A stretch of 64,000 nt of DNA, from positions 4,238,501 to 4,302,500 of the forward strand of contig NC_062250.1 of assembly GCF_905475465.1 (NCBI RefSeq), written 5' to 3'. The DNA is from Pieris napi (lineage: Eukaryota; Arthropoda; Insecta; Lepidoptera; Pieridae). Shown in pieces: positions 1 to 13,700 of the stretch. Both the position numbers and the translations under genes were made by a program. The notes under the pieces were generated by a model. That model was not told where the DNA came from and made no database searches. It saw nothing but the letters and a program-made list of their open reading frames with translations. How positions within the stretch are numbered: the first letter of the stretch is position 1; the number at the start of each line of letters is the position of its first letter.

Positions 1-373
1 GTAAGTTTAATACTTTGTTATTAGCAAGTTAGATATTACTCTTTATATCTAATAAAAAAAATTATTTTACTTAATGATATTAATTATTTGGATAAAAAAT
101 TTATATCATTGAGGAAAATACTGCCTTCAGTATTTATTATTTTGTACATAGGCTTTATCACATTAATTTTGCTTAATGTTAGTCCTTGTCTAAGTTTCAT
201 TTGGAAACTACCTTAATAAGGCTGTATTATAGTTTGTTACACAGCAGGGCAATGTTTTTGATAGATTTCCAGCTAAATTTGTTAATTGAAAGTTTCATTA
301 CTGCAAAAATGTTTCTGTCTCAAGCCCATGCCACTTAAATTGACCTGAGTAAAGCTACTTTTAAAATCTCCAG

Positions 374-3300
374 CAAATATGAAGAAGTATACCCACCGGA
401 AGTATCAGAGTTTGTCTACATAACTGATGACACATACACAAAGAAGGAAGTGTTGCGTATGGAACATTTAATACTGAAAGTGTTGTCTTTTGACCTCTCA
501 ACACCGACATCTTTGGCTTTCCTATCACTCTACTGCATATCTAATGCTCTCTCCAAGAAAATCTTTCATTTAGCTGCGGTGAGTATATTTAGTATCTATG
601 ACTCAAAATATTATTTATTAATATTGGTTGTATAGTAACAGCACTGCAAGTGTTCTAAAAATTTAAATCTTTCCATTTTATTAAATTCTCTTTAAATATA
701 TTGTATTATTGATACTGTTTTTAGCCTTGCAGCCTTATTTATGACGACAATAAACAAAATAATATTAAAATAATAATTATTATTCTGCCTATTTTGAACA
801 CAGAGAATATTCCTAATATGTACTTTAGACATAATAATTTATTTCAGACATTAACAGTAGTATGAAGCGGAGAAGCAATTATGAATTATTTTAATTTTTT
901 GTAACCAAACAAGCTTTTGTAGTCTGGCTGTCACTGAATAATATAGTTACTTTGTCAAGGAGTGTTGGAATGATTAAAATTTATTTATTTCCAGTACATC
1001 GCAGAGTTGTCATTACTGGAATCGGACCCCTACCTTCAATTCAGGCCTTCGATAATAGCAGCCAGTGCTTTGGCCACAGCACGCCATTGTCTTCTTTGTG
1101 AAAGACAGGACTGCAGTACAAGGACCGGAGAGGAAGACCAGGGATTACGGCCTCAATGTGCTAATATAGGTGAGTTAAAGTGAAACTTATAAAGAAGTAG
1201 GTGTTCCCGATAATTTGAGTTGGAAATACTTGTCCTTATTAATTCAAGCCACTATTGGGTATAATCATACCTGGTATGACAAAATATGGATTATAGGTGT
1301 CATTGCTTATAAACGTTGTGTAAAACAAAAACTTTGCGATTAAAAAGAGTGGCGGAGAGTTTATTCCCAGTTCTTCTCTTCCGTTCTACGCCCTTGATTT
1401 GAGAACTGGCAGTAAATGTAAAATTAGAAGCATTTAGTGTATATTTCTTGTTTGACGTTCAAACATTACATACGTGTACATTGTGTTACCTACATGAATA
1501 AATGATTTTTGATTGATTTGATTGATTGATTGAGCTATAAATTATAGTATATTATGAGTTAGTGTTTGGCGGAGAAGACATAAACTTTAGAATCCTATGC
1601 CTATGGTATAACAATATTGTGTAATATCCGTAAATTTTGCCAATTGAAGCGACTTAAAAAATCACTAATATACCGAAAACGTCTTTGTTATATGCCTAAA
1701 CAAAGCGAAAATACGTTTTCTTTTTATAAATATAATCAGAAAAAATATTTGATTAGACAAAAAAAAAGACAAGTTCTTTCTGAACAAAATAATTTTTGAT
1801 TTATTTTATTGCTTACGCCATCTTGCAGTCAGAAAAAGGTTAAAATGAGTTTTATTTTCTGTTTTTAAAGGCAGCTGAAGGTGAATGCTTTGAAATAAGA
1901 GTGTTAAAAAGCCGAAGGAAAATTCATACAGAATTAAATTATCCATTTTAAAAATATTTTGTTGTCATAGAAGTTCCTTACTACTTACAGCGTTTGATTG
2001 TTCATTAAATAAAGAACGTATTTGCGTCCATATTTCAACGATCTTGTAAATTATTATATTGCTTTGAGTTATAGAATAAAATATATTTTAATAATAGGAT
2101 TGTTGAATATTGGCTTAGAACTAATCTTTTCTGTATTTATGCTTTATTAATTATTGAATTAATTGCAGCGTGGCCAGCGGCGTTGGCGCAAAGCACGGGT
2201 TACGCGGTGCGTGAGTTGGAGCCTTGCGCCCGCGAGTTGGCTCGTACTCACGCGCACGCAGCTGCGCAGTCTTATCGCGCTATTCCCGACAAGTACTCCA
2301 ACAACAAGTGAGTACAACTATTACCTAAATTGACATGAAAAGGGTACCTAAGCTAAATCCTATTTTAAATTAATAATCTATTGGCACTTATTGAAACTTA
2401 TTGTTCCTATATTTATTATAACTGATTAATTTTAAAACAATACTCATTATGACTTACCATAGTAAAAAAAAATTAAAAGTCAGGGTTTTAACACACTATC
2501 TTTAAGGACAAAATCATATGCTTACTCACTAGGCTTACACTTGCTAGGCATTGAATATAATATTATGTTTTAGATTTACAAAATCTAATCATTATTTATT
2601 TATTAAGGAAACTAATACTTAGATACATCTCTATACAGTAAAAATAAAAAAATGTAAAACATAAAATAAATAGACACATTGGACATATCCACAAAAAAAG
2701 TTTCGTAACTGATAAAGAATACAATACAAAGTAAAACATGACAGTACAAAATTTAACACTAAACTAGCAGCTATAATAAAAAAACAAGGAAGATCAAGGC
2801 TTATGACATTAAGAGTTTTAACTTATTCTTAAATGAAGCAGTAGAAGAGTGCGAACACATTAGACAAAGTATAAAAATAAATCAGTGGCACTACAACCTC
2901 TTTATATTTATTTATTATTTATTTATTAACACTTCGTTGCAAAAAACAATAAATCAAACACAATACAAAAAAAATTTATAGGTCGGGGCCTTAGATTTCT
3001 GAATCTGTTTCATCATCATCTTTAAATCTAATAGGCAAGTAGGTGATCTGCGTCCTGTCCCTGACACACGCCGTCGACTTTTTGGGTCTAAGACATGTCG
3101 GTTTCCTCACGATGTTTTCCTTCACCGTACGAGCAAGTGTTAAATGGGCACATATAAAGAAATTACATTGGTGCAAATTACAGAGATCGAATCAATGACC
3201 TCAGGGATGACAGTCGCTGAAGCCACTAGGCCAACACTGCTCCTTAGAAAAAGTATTTATTTTAATTAATTTAATTTCAGATATGATGCAGTTTCAACTA

Positions 3301-3389
3301 TTGAACCGAAGCCAATGTACCCAGTAGGAAAATACCAACCGCCAGCGCCACCTGCCGCTCGGAATAACGAAACTGCGCGCATTGGATAG
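374..3389 (+). CDS. CycA: Cyclin A, C-terminal exons (partial gene)
   Basis: Cyclin A is the S/G2/M cyclin that activates Cdk1/Cdk2. Four exons can be read with consistent phases: 374-578, 995-1169, 2169-2307 and 3281-3389 (TAG stop). The first begins AKYEEVYPPEV..FVYITDD and continues KKEVLRMEHLILKVLSFDL, the family signature at the end of the first cyclin fold. The next encodes the second cyclin fold (YIAELSLLESDPYLQFRPS). The last gives a proline-rich tail (KPMYPVGKYQPPAPPAARNN). Introns have GT..AG ends (gtgagt at 579, 1170 and 2308). The window opens exactly on a GTAAGT donor, so bases 1-373 are an intron and the upstream exons, with the destruction box, lie outside. Introns carry a LINE 3' fragment (1312-1533) and a SINE (2981-3243). 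The cyclin A rather than cyclin B identity is clear from the YITDDTYTKK motif. Confidence 0.93.
1312..1533 (+). repeat. Truncated retroelement 3' end with TTGA-type tail
   Basis: This stretch of a cyclin A intron matches 11230-11350 closely; both share GTTTATT-CCAGTTCTTCTC and TTTGAGAACTGGCAGTAAAT. The copy ends in a short tandem tail of TTGA/TGAT units after an AATAAA-like motif, as expected for the 3' end of a LINE that terminates in a microsatellite rather than poly-A. No coding region remains. The clade is unassigned. Confidence 0.6.
2981..3243 (-). repeat. tRNA-derived SINE (family A), minus strand, in cyclin A intron
   Basis: Read on the minus strand it starts with a tRNA-like head (GTGTTGGCCTAGTGGCTTC A-box region, then a decayed GATCGAATC..B-box region). 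A body follows with GGTGAAGGAAAACATCGTGA, CCGACATGTCTTAGACCC and AAAAAGTCGACGGCGTG, then a tail with CAGAAATCTAAGGCCCCGACC. The same family is seen at 11828, 17311, 29708, 32975, 34676/41240 and 49934, so it is the commonest repeat in the window. Confidence 0.8.
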
Positions 3390-3813
3390 GATCAATACAA
3401 ACCAACCATAAATCATGTATCTGGACTTTTTATGCTTAAGGAAATCTCATTTGAGAAAACTAATTCTCACTTTTGAGTATCGAAGCACAACTGGAATCAT
3501 GTTCCAAAATGCTGGACTTACAATTGAAATGTTTGTGCGTTTAAGTGCTTATTACATTTTAAAAAAAACTCTCTTTTATGAGGAATTATCTTTTAAAGGC
3601 AATGACGAATTTCATATTTAATGATATTGGTAATCATGTTGCAAAAACAATTACAGGTTGATAACCTCCTTTTTTGAGTCGGTTCATAATATTGCCAATG
3701 ATTTTGTATTTTTTGTCGTTCTTGTACTTGATAAATTGTGTTAAAGATAATGACTTGTAATATTTTGTGACGGTTTCAAGGAACTGAAATTGACATTTTC
3801 GTTAAGGCGGTTA

Positions 3814-4110
3814 AATAAACCTTCGTGGACCAACTAGATTAGGTTAAAAGTCAATTAGGCTTATTTTAGTATAATTTGTGGTTGTAATGCATTTTCTATA
3901 CCTTTGTGGATGTTTCAACTGCCGACACTTAGTTCGTTCACTTTGTTAGTAAATTATTATTATTTTTGAGATATAAGGTATGTTTTTAATGTTGATAGGT
4001 AGTTTTTAATGTAATTTAATAATTTTAATATAATAAATCTGCATATTCAGCGTTTCTAGTGGAGCCAAGTTTGAGCTATTTATAACGATAATATATGGTA
4101 TTTAAATAAA
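3814..4110 (+). terminator. Cyclin A 3' UTR poly(A) signals
   Basis: After the TAG at 3387 there are AATAAA hexamers at 3814-3819, 4032-4037 and 4105-4110 on the plus strand. The stretch 3390-4115 is best read as cyclin A 3' UTR with alternative 3' ends. Which signal is used cannot be told from sequence. Confidence 0.5.
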
Positions 4111-4115
4111 TTGGT

Positions 4116-4692
4116 GTTTTATTTAACCTCACCCGGGTGGTCAATGAAAGAAAGAAATGATTTCAAATGACTTAATGCAAATTGCATTACTGTTTTAAGC
4201 ATATAACTCATGGATATATCATTATCCATAAAGGTCCATTATACCTTTTAAAACGGCGGTAGAAAAAAATACTCTCAGGTTTTTTATGGTATCTACATAA
4301 AATAATCTCACGTTGTATAATCTATATAATGTATTGCCCCTGGCCTCAAATTATTTTCCAAATAAAATGAACAATTTTTTTCAGTTAAGTTCTTCAATCA
4401 ATAATTTATTGCGAAACCAACAAGAAATTATTGATTGAACTAGATTCTTTTAGTATTTAACAAACATAAAATATAAATACTAATAAATGATTTCTGTTAA
4501 TAATTAAGAACAATTAATAATGTTTGTACAAAGGTAAAAATAATCAAAATTTCATAAAAAATCCGATGTCTATTGTGCCCTTCTGCTATGCCGGCCCTGA
4601 TTGATTTCGTCATAATAATAATAATACCTAAGCGGGAATTGTCAGAATGTTTGAAGTGACGTTTTCTAATCCTTAGCACTAATGGTCACTTA
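4116..4692. other. Intergenic, no gene seen
   Basis: AT-rich DNA between the cyclin A 3' end and the Harbinger element. Only short spurious frames are present and no recognisable motif was found. Confidence 0.5.
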
Positions 4693-5236
4693 CGGCCAAA
4701 ATTAATAATGTATCCTCAATCTATGATTATAACCAATCTTGGACTGATTCATATCTAAAGACCGATCTCCAATCTGCATGCCAATAAACATTTCTGCTAT
4801 CCGATTGTTTATTTGACAAAAGATTGACAGCAATCTTTTGCGTGATCCTTGCCTCTCGACCGCGTTTCGTTCAATGCAATATGTTGTGTTCAAGCATACC
4901 AAAAGTTTGCTGTTTTTGGAACGAAATAAAATAAGTAAGACTTAGGGTCTGTTTCACAATGTATGGATAAAGTAGCAAATAGCTATGCAACGTTTTGTTT
5001 GTTTTTTTGTTACGAACAAATAAAGTTACAAAATTCTATAGAAAAACATAGAACCTTAACCTTTTTGTTGGTCATTTAATATTACTTGTAATGAAACGGG
5101 TTGTCATTTTCATATGGTATTTTTGTTTGTTAGGTTATTGAGTATTTTAGTACATATTATTACAAATATAAATTTTCTCTGAGAAGTTTGTGTATGTTGT
5201 TTTTGTGATTCGAGGTTGGTTCTTTAACTTAAAAAA

Positions 5237-5443
5237 ATGTCTACGCAAAAACGTGAAAGAAGCGTCAATTTCAGCCGGGAAGAAGTTGACCTTCTAACTT
5301 CGCTTGTTGCTGACCATAAAAATATATTAGAAAATAAAAAGAGTGACTCAGTCACCTGGCAGGAGAAAGAGCAGTGCTGGAAGACGCTGTAGGCGCTGTT
5401 TAATAGCACAAGTGGGGTAAACTTTCGCAGTGCTAAAGCTTAA
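5237..5443 (+). pseudogene. Harbinger Myb/SANT-like protein gene, broken
   Basis: The frame starts at ATG 5237 and reads MSTQKRERSVNFSREEVDLL, then a W..KEQCWKTL segment, as in the Myb/SANT-like (Myb_DNA-bind_5 type) proteins that Harbinger elements encode to bring transposase to the ends. In this copy codon 52 is TAG (5390-5392), where copy 2 has GAG. A frameshift after RSAKA follows in both copies, and the downstream DNA still resembles a coiled, Lys/Glu-rich tail. Not functional. Confidence 0.75.
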
Positions 5444-5825
5444 AGAGGGCTACAAGAAAAAAGTCTGCCTTGATAAATGCTGAAACATATCGTACAGGAG
5501 GTGGCCCTAGTGCTGCTACTCCTCTTACCCCCTATCGAGGAAAAAGTCAAAGACATGATATTGTTGTCTGTCGAAGGAAATGAAAGTCAATTGAAAGGAA
5601 GAGCTTCTAAATAAGAGAAAGCAATGGGCATTTGAAGAGGAAGAAAGAGAGCATAAAAGAGAATTATGGGCCATAGAAAAAAATATATTGTTAAATAAAT
5701 TAGAAAAATAATAGATTTTGTGCCTGGAGCGAGGATGTATTGTATTAAAAATTTGTATTTTTATTTAAATAAAAGCATTGAATTTTTATTTAATTTATCT
5801 CAAAAATGTTGTAATTTATAAAATA

Positions 5826-6447
5826 TTATAGTAATAAAGCAAAATAATCACTTATAGGATTACTTCGCACACTTGCATTTCCCACGTTGTCTTTTGCGCT
5901 TTGATCAATATCATCAGCTTGTTCATCTACTTGTTGCTGTAGTTCAAAATGTTCATCTCGCATATCAATAGCAATATTGTGCAACACTGCACATGCCACT
6001 ATCACGGCTTGTACACGAGATACTTGAAGCAAAACCTTTTTTGACAAACCGATTTTGGGGAACCGATTTTTTCCAAACACCATAATATGTCCTTTCCACC
6101 ACATTTCTGCTTCGTATTTGAGATTCGTTATAAAGATGTTCTGCTGGAGTCTTGAGTTTTTGAAGTGGAGTAAGTAGGTAGTATCTATAGTAACAAATAT
6201 TTTTGGTTGTAGCTAATATTTAAAAATTTTTTTACAAAAGTTGATGAAAAGATGAAACCTGCAAGAAGTCATATATAGACATCACTTTGTGTAAAAGTGT
6301 CTCCAAAGCTTCTTTTGTTAATCTAAATGTGAATTCGGCGTCATTCAGGCTCTGGATATAATAAATTCTTGGCTTCTTATGTCTTCGCACAGAAGTACGT
6401 TGTCTTCTTCCAGCTTCAGAATTACTATCCCAATCGGATAATTGCAT
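5826..6447 (-). pseudogene. Harbinger (HARBI1-like) transposase remnants
   Basis: On the minus strand the N-terminal part (6447 down to 6232) reads MQLSDWDSNSEAGRRQRTS and ..FTFRLTKEALETLLHKV, matching the helical start of HARBI1-type transposases. The C-terminal part (about 6190 down to 5826) contains YLLTPLQKLKTPAEHLYNES, RNVVERT, then after a frameshift at an A-run FGKNRFPKIGLSKKV and VACAVLHNIAI, all family hallmarks. The DDE core between the two parts is deleted near 6190-6232. The gene cannot make active transposase. Confidence 0.82.
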
Positions 6448-6812
6448 TTAAACTTCCAAATCACTATCACTAGAACTGGAAGATGACGAAGATGAATAAA
6501 TTTTCCCAATGAATATTAAGTTAGGTCGCAATCCCAAACCCAAATCATACGAGTTTCACCGATAGCAATCCGAGATTGATTTGGCCAATCGAAGCAACTG
6601 TCAAAATGGACAGATAGGTTGTTGGCATGAGTAAACATTCATTTTCATACAGAGGGCAATCTTCAATCTCTTATCCGCCCTCTGAACGATTGGTTGAATA
6701 ATTAGATTGGTATCTCAGTCCATATTGGCATGCTTTTCTTTAGAAATGGATTGAATTGTCAGTCTATGACAGCTAAAATTGGATTGATATTGCATATTGG
6801 TTTTGGCCGTTA

Positions 6813-7757
6813 CTGTATGTATGGCACAGAAGGCTGATCACGTATTTGCATGTCAATACAAATGTAACACTTAAAAATGACCTGAGAGTTGAAAGAATAG
6901 CTACTAGTTCAACTAAGGTTGAATTTCAGATTTGACGTTTGGAAGCTGCCAATCTTCACTTGAATCTAGAATCTAGAAATCCAATTAGATTTTTCGAAGC
7001 CAAAATGGCTAGACAAAGAATCTAGCAGTAAAATCTATTCGCAGAATGGGCGTCACACGTTCCGGGCTACTGATCTCGGCTGTGCAAATTGCGATGTTAG
7101 ACACGAGGAAACCGCATATGCAAAATTCTTTAGCACAGTGCTACCGGCTGTACGGTAAAATAAAGCAAAATATTTTTCAAAGTAACACAAAAATTTACTG
7201 CCTAAACAATAATTTCATAGTGCCTCAATGAAGCCTTCCTATTCATCAATTTAGGAACCCCGTTACCACTACATAGCTTTTTTTTCTACTAAGTGAAGTT
7301 AATAACGTAGATCCCCAAAGTTACCTTTGCACTTTGCACTTTGCAAAAAAAAATGCTTCAGTACCCGCCACCTATATTTATTAATAGATAATTAAAGAAA
7401 CCAATTAGCTCTGTTTTCATTTTGTATGATATGTATTAGTGTTTTTTGCTTGTGTTTTACTTCGTACATTATTTTAGTTATTGGTCCACAGAATTGCTAA
7501 CGTACTTAAATACAATGATAGGGGCAATCGCCTAAAATGATTTTAAATACATTCAATATGCATTTAGCTTAAATTAAACTATAACTGTGAAAAGAATTAC
7601 CTTATGTAAAAGAAACACAAATGTATTATAAGTGTTTAATGAACTAACTATATAATACTATACTAAACAGTAGGTTTATAAATATTAACAATTCCAATGT
7701 CGTGCGAGGTTTTCAGACTTTGTACTTGCAAACGGATTTTGTCGATTCGGTGGTAAT
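6813..7757. other. Intergenic region and likely 3' UTR of the wengen-like gene
   Basis: No convincing gene. The minus-strand gene ending at 7758 needs a 3' UTR here. A minus-strand AATAAA (plus-strand TTTATT near 7374-7379) is one possible end. The frame at 7046-7231 has no recognisable similarity. Confidence 0.4.
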
Positions 7758-10700
7758 TCAGTGTTTTTCTTGAGTGTACACGTTCCCGCCTTTAGCTGAA
7801 GGTGGACCTGAAACAACAAAACATTACTTACGTTATTTTTCGTATTTAGAACAATAAATATATGTCTAGTATAAAAGTGTTGGAAGATATGATCTCAAAA
7901 TCTTAAATATGCAAAGCTATTCCTACCTAAATTAGATTCGTAACGTTTTAGATCTGGACATAAGAGTCGAATACAGAACCTGCCTTCGTAAAGTCGGTAC
8001 AAAATATTATGCATTGAGAATTGCATTACGTCAACGATCGCAATATAAAAAGTTCCACAGAGTCAATGCTAATTGCGGTTTGTGGCCACATTTGAATTTA
8101 TGGCGTGCGTGCTTGCATACGGAATTGTAAATGGATCGCAGCTGCTCACTGCATATCATTGTACAGTAGCGTCTATGTAGAATTCAGATAAAATGTTATT
8201 ACCCGAGAATTTTCTAAAGTCTAAATATATAGAAGAAACGACACACTGCTGAGGGTGTTTTTTAGGAGAAATTTTCGTCAAACCAAAAGATACTTTTTTG
8301 CAGAAATTGAACTGGACTAGAACTAGAAAATCAATGACACAGACGATTCAAGCGTGGTAGCTTGCTCTTCCTTAAATCCTGAATGTATGTCAGGGTCATA
8401 GTTATGAAAAATAAAATGTTTATTATGGAATATAAGATACAGAAATCACTTATTCCACGTCATTAAATTTGTATCGGCAGACATCACTACTTATCGGCAA
8501 AGAACACCGGCGTAAAAAACTATCGTTATTCTTTAAAATATCAAATCATCATACAAAATGACTATGGCAAACATAGATGGAAGAAACCATGGTTTCCTAG
8601 GTACCAATCATTAGTGATTGGGAAAGTGAACAACTTTTCGAACAACATATATATATATAGTCGCGTGCTATAAAAGCTAACCAGCGTTGTTTATAAACAT
8701 CGTGATATTGGCAAGAGTATCGGGAACGTGCGAGAAATGCCTATTTCAGTCTGGATTTCCAGGAAACATCTAAACAAACAGTATATAATTTAACCTTCGT
8801 TTGCCCACTATTCGTCTGGTTTGCGAGACTATTTAAAAGTTATTTACGAACTGAGACGATTTGCGCAGTAAATCATTCCTTGTCTCGTCCAATCGCTTGT
8901 GATCTGTTAAGATGCTAATAACAATGATGCAGCAAAAAAATACAATATAGTAAAAAAGGGTAGAATTTGAAATTTATGTACATATCAAAAAATAATGGAT
9001 GTAAGTACGTTATTAGAAATTTGTGGAACGAAAATGAACAGTTGTATATATGTCGTGTAAACTTTGACAAATATTGCGTTTCAGTCATTGATTATTAAAT
9101 GTCAGAAAGAACACAAATCTTTAGTCTTTCTGGTCTTTTTTGTTTAAAAATGATTTTAAGTCTAATATTAACAGATTTTATAAGTATAATACAATCTACG
9201 GAATTATTATTAATTAAAATAACAACTTTCACCAAGGGAGCTTTGTACGCAGACATTTCTCATGTTATGATCGATCTTCAAGGGCCATTCATCAAACCAC
9301 ATGAGACTACTCGTAATGAAATGGATAGCTTCTAATTGGATAACTACGTTCAAAGCAGGCAATGTTATGTAATAGTTATTTGTTGCTTTAAAATGATTTG
9401 TTTTACGTATTTAGTTTATTATGTATGCTCTCAAACATCATATGTTAAAATAAGGACAATCAATCACTTATAAAAATATGTTAGAAAATGGATGTACACA
9501 TGTGAAAATCATATGAGAACTTATGAGGCGCAGCGCTAACCAGATCCATGAAACTTCCTCACAATCGAGTAGCCCGCAACATCGCAGCTCACATTCCCGA
9601 GGGAACTTTTTGTATCGAAGAAGTCACATAGGTCCAAGCGTCCGAGAATATACATAAGATACATGTGAATATATAAATTATATAAGAATATAACAATGCA
9701 AAAGAAAATAATAAGAGTAAATAATTAACATGGCAAGGTTGCTGAAACGACGAGTTTATTTTGCAATTGGGAATAGGTCTACTTAAACAGGGAATATGCT
9801 CCTCCTAGATCTAACTAGCTATTAATTGCGATTCAATTGATATTTACATTTTTAAAACCTTAATTGGATCATGAAATTAATCAACTGCCAACATCTCTAG
9901 TTTGACGTTTGTAGTTAGTTTGGAGTTCAGGCAAATAACTGGGAAACTAGAATAAGCTGTTCATTTTTATTCGTAATATACGAGTAGATGCCGCGAGTAA
10001 AAAGGTTGACAATTTTTAATATTATATAAACAACTAGCAAACTCGGCGAACTCCGTTTCGCCACCATATGGCTTCGTTTTATGTAACATTTCGTTTGGTG
10101 ATCCCGCTTTTCTGTTGAAATTTTTCAACCTGATTTTTCCGAGACCTTTCCAACGAATGCAAAACCGTGGAAATCGGTTCGTGCGTTCTGGAGTTATAGC
10201 GTCAGGAAGGAAAATCCGACTTATTTTTATATAGTAGATGAGTTTTCTTAGAAATGTCTTACTACACTTATTTCCTATGAACCCAAGTAAATTATTATAA
10301 GCGTTACATAATTCTTTCTGTTAGGGCAGACTGTAGTTCAGGCAAATAACTGGGAATCTAGAATAAATTGTTCATTTATTCATGACATAGATGCCGCGAA
10401 CGAAAAGGTTGTAAATTTGTATATTAAAATATAATATATAAACAATGATTATTCTTACATTTTGCTATACTTATTTCTTGTACCAAAGCAAATGATTATT
10501 AGGCATTACATAATTCTATAATAATACGATTTCTGTTAGGGCAGCGACCTCCCATGACGCTTGCTCAATCAATGATACCTCGCACTTACAATGACCCACG
10601 ACCATCGTGATTTACTGTCTATAAAGCCAGCCGGCGCAGGTAAAAGTTGTGTGAAATTAGAGATTAATGCATTTGTATTCAATACGAGGCCTAGTCGTGT

Positions 10701-13700
10701 ACACGTATTAAACACAATAGCGCAATGTTATAAAGTCGATAAAACGGTTTAGCAGAAATTTAAAGAGGATAGGTATATGTAAAATATTTATATGTCGGTA
10801 AGAATAATAATAAAAGCCCGTTTAATTTCCAATCATTACAAAAGTAGAAAAGACAGCTTAGATTGGTTACATAGATTTTTTTGAAGTTATACTTCTTTAA
10901 AAAATTGATGAGAGTGTAATTTTACGATGCGCGCGCACCGTGACACAAAATTAACAGAATGAAGTTGCCCACGGAAGATGCTACGGCATTGGACATAATT
11001 TAAAAACAACATTCGAATAATAATAGAATTTATGTTACACTTAATGTAAGAGTATAATAATAAATATTTAATTTTTCAAATGTAAACTGAACTTTATTGA
11101 CTAGAATGACTCCTTTTCCAGACTTTGATTATTTAATTGTAATTAATTATTTGCATGCAATTTATGCAGATTATTATTAATTACTTAAGATGTCATGTGG
11201 AACATGGTGTAATGGTTGCTGGTTGTAACAAACGTTGTGTAAAACAAAAACTTGGCGATTAAAAAGAGTGGAGAGAGAGTTTATTGCCAGTTCTTCTCTT
11301 CCGTTCTACGTCCTTGATTTGAGAACTGGCAGTAAATGTAAAATTAGATGCAGTTCATATATATTTATGTCTTTCTCTTTAAATTGGCATGTATTCATTT
11401 ATTTATGCGTACATGAAGGCATCTTACTAGTTAATTCTTGGCCAAGGTAAAGCTGTTTTTGCTTAAAGGAATCTTCACTGAGTTGTAGCTTTAGATATGG
11501 AGTATACCTATACGTATAATATACTCCTTTATAGTAACATAAGTAGGATAGAACGTGTTAATTTTTATCATAATATTATTGTAGCATGTATACTGTATAG
11601 GTAGCAACGCGTGCTTAGAAAATTAAATTATACGTTTGCGCAGTATCAATCGGTAAAGATGTTTGATTAGTCTGGTATGTTAGTTACTTGCGAAGCCGGT
11701 TTAATTAATTTACAATTATACTTAGATGCTTTCGAGCTAATGAACCATTTTTTTTTTGTATACGTTTTTCTAAATTGTATTAAATTTATTCATAAACCAG
11801 TGTTTATGAATAAAACAAGAATGAGAGAAGTGAGCCTAGTGGCAGCATTTATTCTTGATCGTAGATTCGAACCCCGGATGTGCACCATTTGACTTTCTGT
11901 CTAAGTGTGTGTGTAAAACTCGCTCGAACGGTGAAGGAAAACATCGTACGAAACCGACATGTCTTAGACCCAAAAAGTCGACAGGCACTGGAGGCTGATC
12001 ACCTACTTGTCTATTAGATTTAAAAATGATCATGAAACAGATTCAGAAATCTGAGGCCCAGACCTAAATAGGTTGTAGCGCCACTGATTTATTTTTTATC
12101 AAATACATAATTCCATAACAATCACATACAAACTGTGTATGTTTCGCATGTTAAGAGGATCGTATCGCAGCACTTCCGTGACCCAAAAGGAAGGGAAATT
12201 CACCAGTGAATTAGCAATTACATGGGGACGTGACATTGAGTAGCGTGTTGTCATGGAAACCATATTTGAAGATACAAAAGTTGAAGGAACTACTTGGATA
12301 AAGCGCCTTAATTATGTATTTAAAACGCTTTTACCAACGAGCATAGGTGAAAAATGCGTCAATTATAAATTTTTAAATAAGTGCGTGCGTACAAAGTACA
12401 CATGTCAGAAGTGAAACTTCTTTGGCAAACTAATTTTTAAGACTTGTTCATATTTATACAAATCTAAAACTTTAGATTTCCGAGACATAGAGGGAGGGAA
12501 AAAGAAAGATATGTTAGGAATTTCATGAATTTAATTGTCATTAAAATAATAAAAGTGTCTAAAATAATACAAATAATAAATTTAATTTTTTAAATTTATT
12601 TCTTCGATAATAAAAACACTTGGCATTTTTATTTACAATTCATCATTTGAGATTTCAATAAACTATTTTGCATAAAATATAGAATACTAATGTTTCATAA
12701 ATTCTCTTTACGACATTATAATTTTAAAAATAAAATTTCTATAAGGTAATTCGCTCTACTCACTCTCAAACGCTCCCTCCCTTTTTTCTACAAAAACGCT
12801 GCACATCTTCGTGACGTTCCGTAAAAAAACGACGAAGTTTTTAAATAAATAAATCTTTAATGTTTATAATCAGAAGAAACAAAACACACTAACAATAGTA
12901 GATAATATTTGAGTAGCAACCAAGACTGATTTACAAAAACTAAATAGGTCCAGTTAAACTGTGTTAACAAAACTACTGATCTGTCTTTTTCATCGTAACC
13001 TCATTGACGAAAAGAGAAAAAATACTCTGGAGTTTGGTTGGGTCTACTATCTTTAAGAATTAATCAGTACGGTCCTACAGAATATGCAGAAACAAATATC
13101 TTTGACTTAAGAATGCAAGTAGATTCATTGAGCGATTTTGCTAATACGAAAGCACATAAATCTGTCGTTCAGTACAAAAACGATAACCCAGAAACTAAAT
13201 TCCCATAAATCAACAATGTTATTCACAAATCAACAATGTTATTCACAAATCAACAATGTTATTCACAAATCAACAATGTTATTCACAATTCAACAATGTT
13301 ATTCACAAATCAACAATATTATTCACAATACACAGTTCGGAGTTCCCATCTAAAACATAACGACTTAACTCTCGATAGATCGATATTAAACGAAGTGTAG
13401 TCTATTATTGACTACGCAAACATCTTGAAGGAAGCTTTCGGCTCATTTCCTGAGAGAAATGGGGCCGGCTATGACGCACGTTTTTACCTACATCCGTCCA
13501 TATTTATAAATTGTTGAATTTTTTTAGTAATTAAATGTGTCAAGATCCCAAACTTCCGTTTTGTATATATGTAATACTAATATTATTTGAAAGGTGAAAC
13601 CGATTATAGGAACTGCTGGTTCTGTTTTTGTTATCGTAAAGTGTAGTTTATTAATTCACTAGGCATGTGTTAGATAATATACCTATGTAGTATATTTATT

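Larger units (their letters stand above)
4693..6809. mobile_element. PIF/Harbinger DNA transposon, copy 1, inactive
   Basis: The element begins CGGCCAAAA at 4693 and ends TTTTGGCCG at 6809, giving terminal inverted repeats that stay similar for about 28 bp (ATCAATC-like inner part). It is flanked by TTA on both sides (4690-4692 and 6810-6812), the 3-bp TWA target duplication typical of Harbinger elements. It holds the two expected genes in convergent orientation: a Myb/SANT-like DNA-binding protein on plus (5237) and remnants of a DDE transposase on minus (5826-6447). The transposase centre is missing, so the copy is not autonomous. A nearly identical copy lies at 43372-45559. Confidence 0.88.

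Noticed and set aside
8640..8720. TATATATATA and CTATAAAAGC motifs resembling a core promoter
   Set aside because: No coding exon or start follows on plus, and the site lies inside the wengen last intron.
9099..9335. 78-codon frame beginning with a hydrophobic segment
   Set aside because: No recognisable similarity, no splice context, AT-rich intron DNA; such lengths occur by chance here.
13138..13353. 71-codon open frame
   Set aside because: It is generated by the 20-bp minisatellite and has no start context or similarity.
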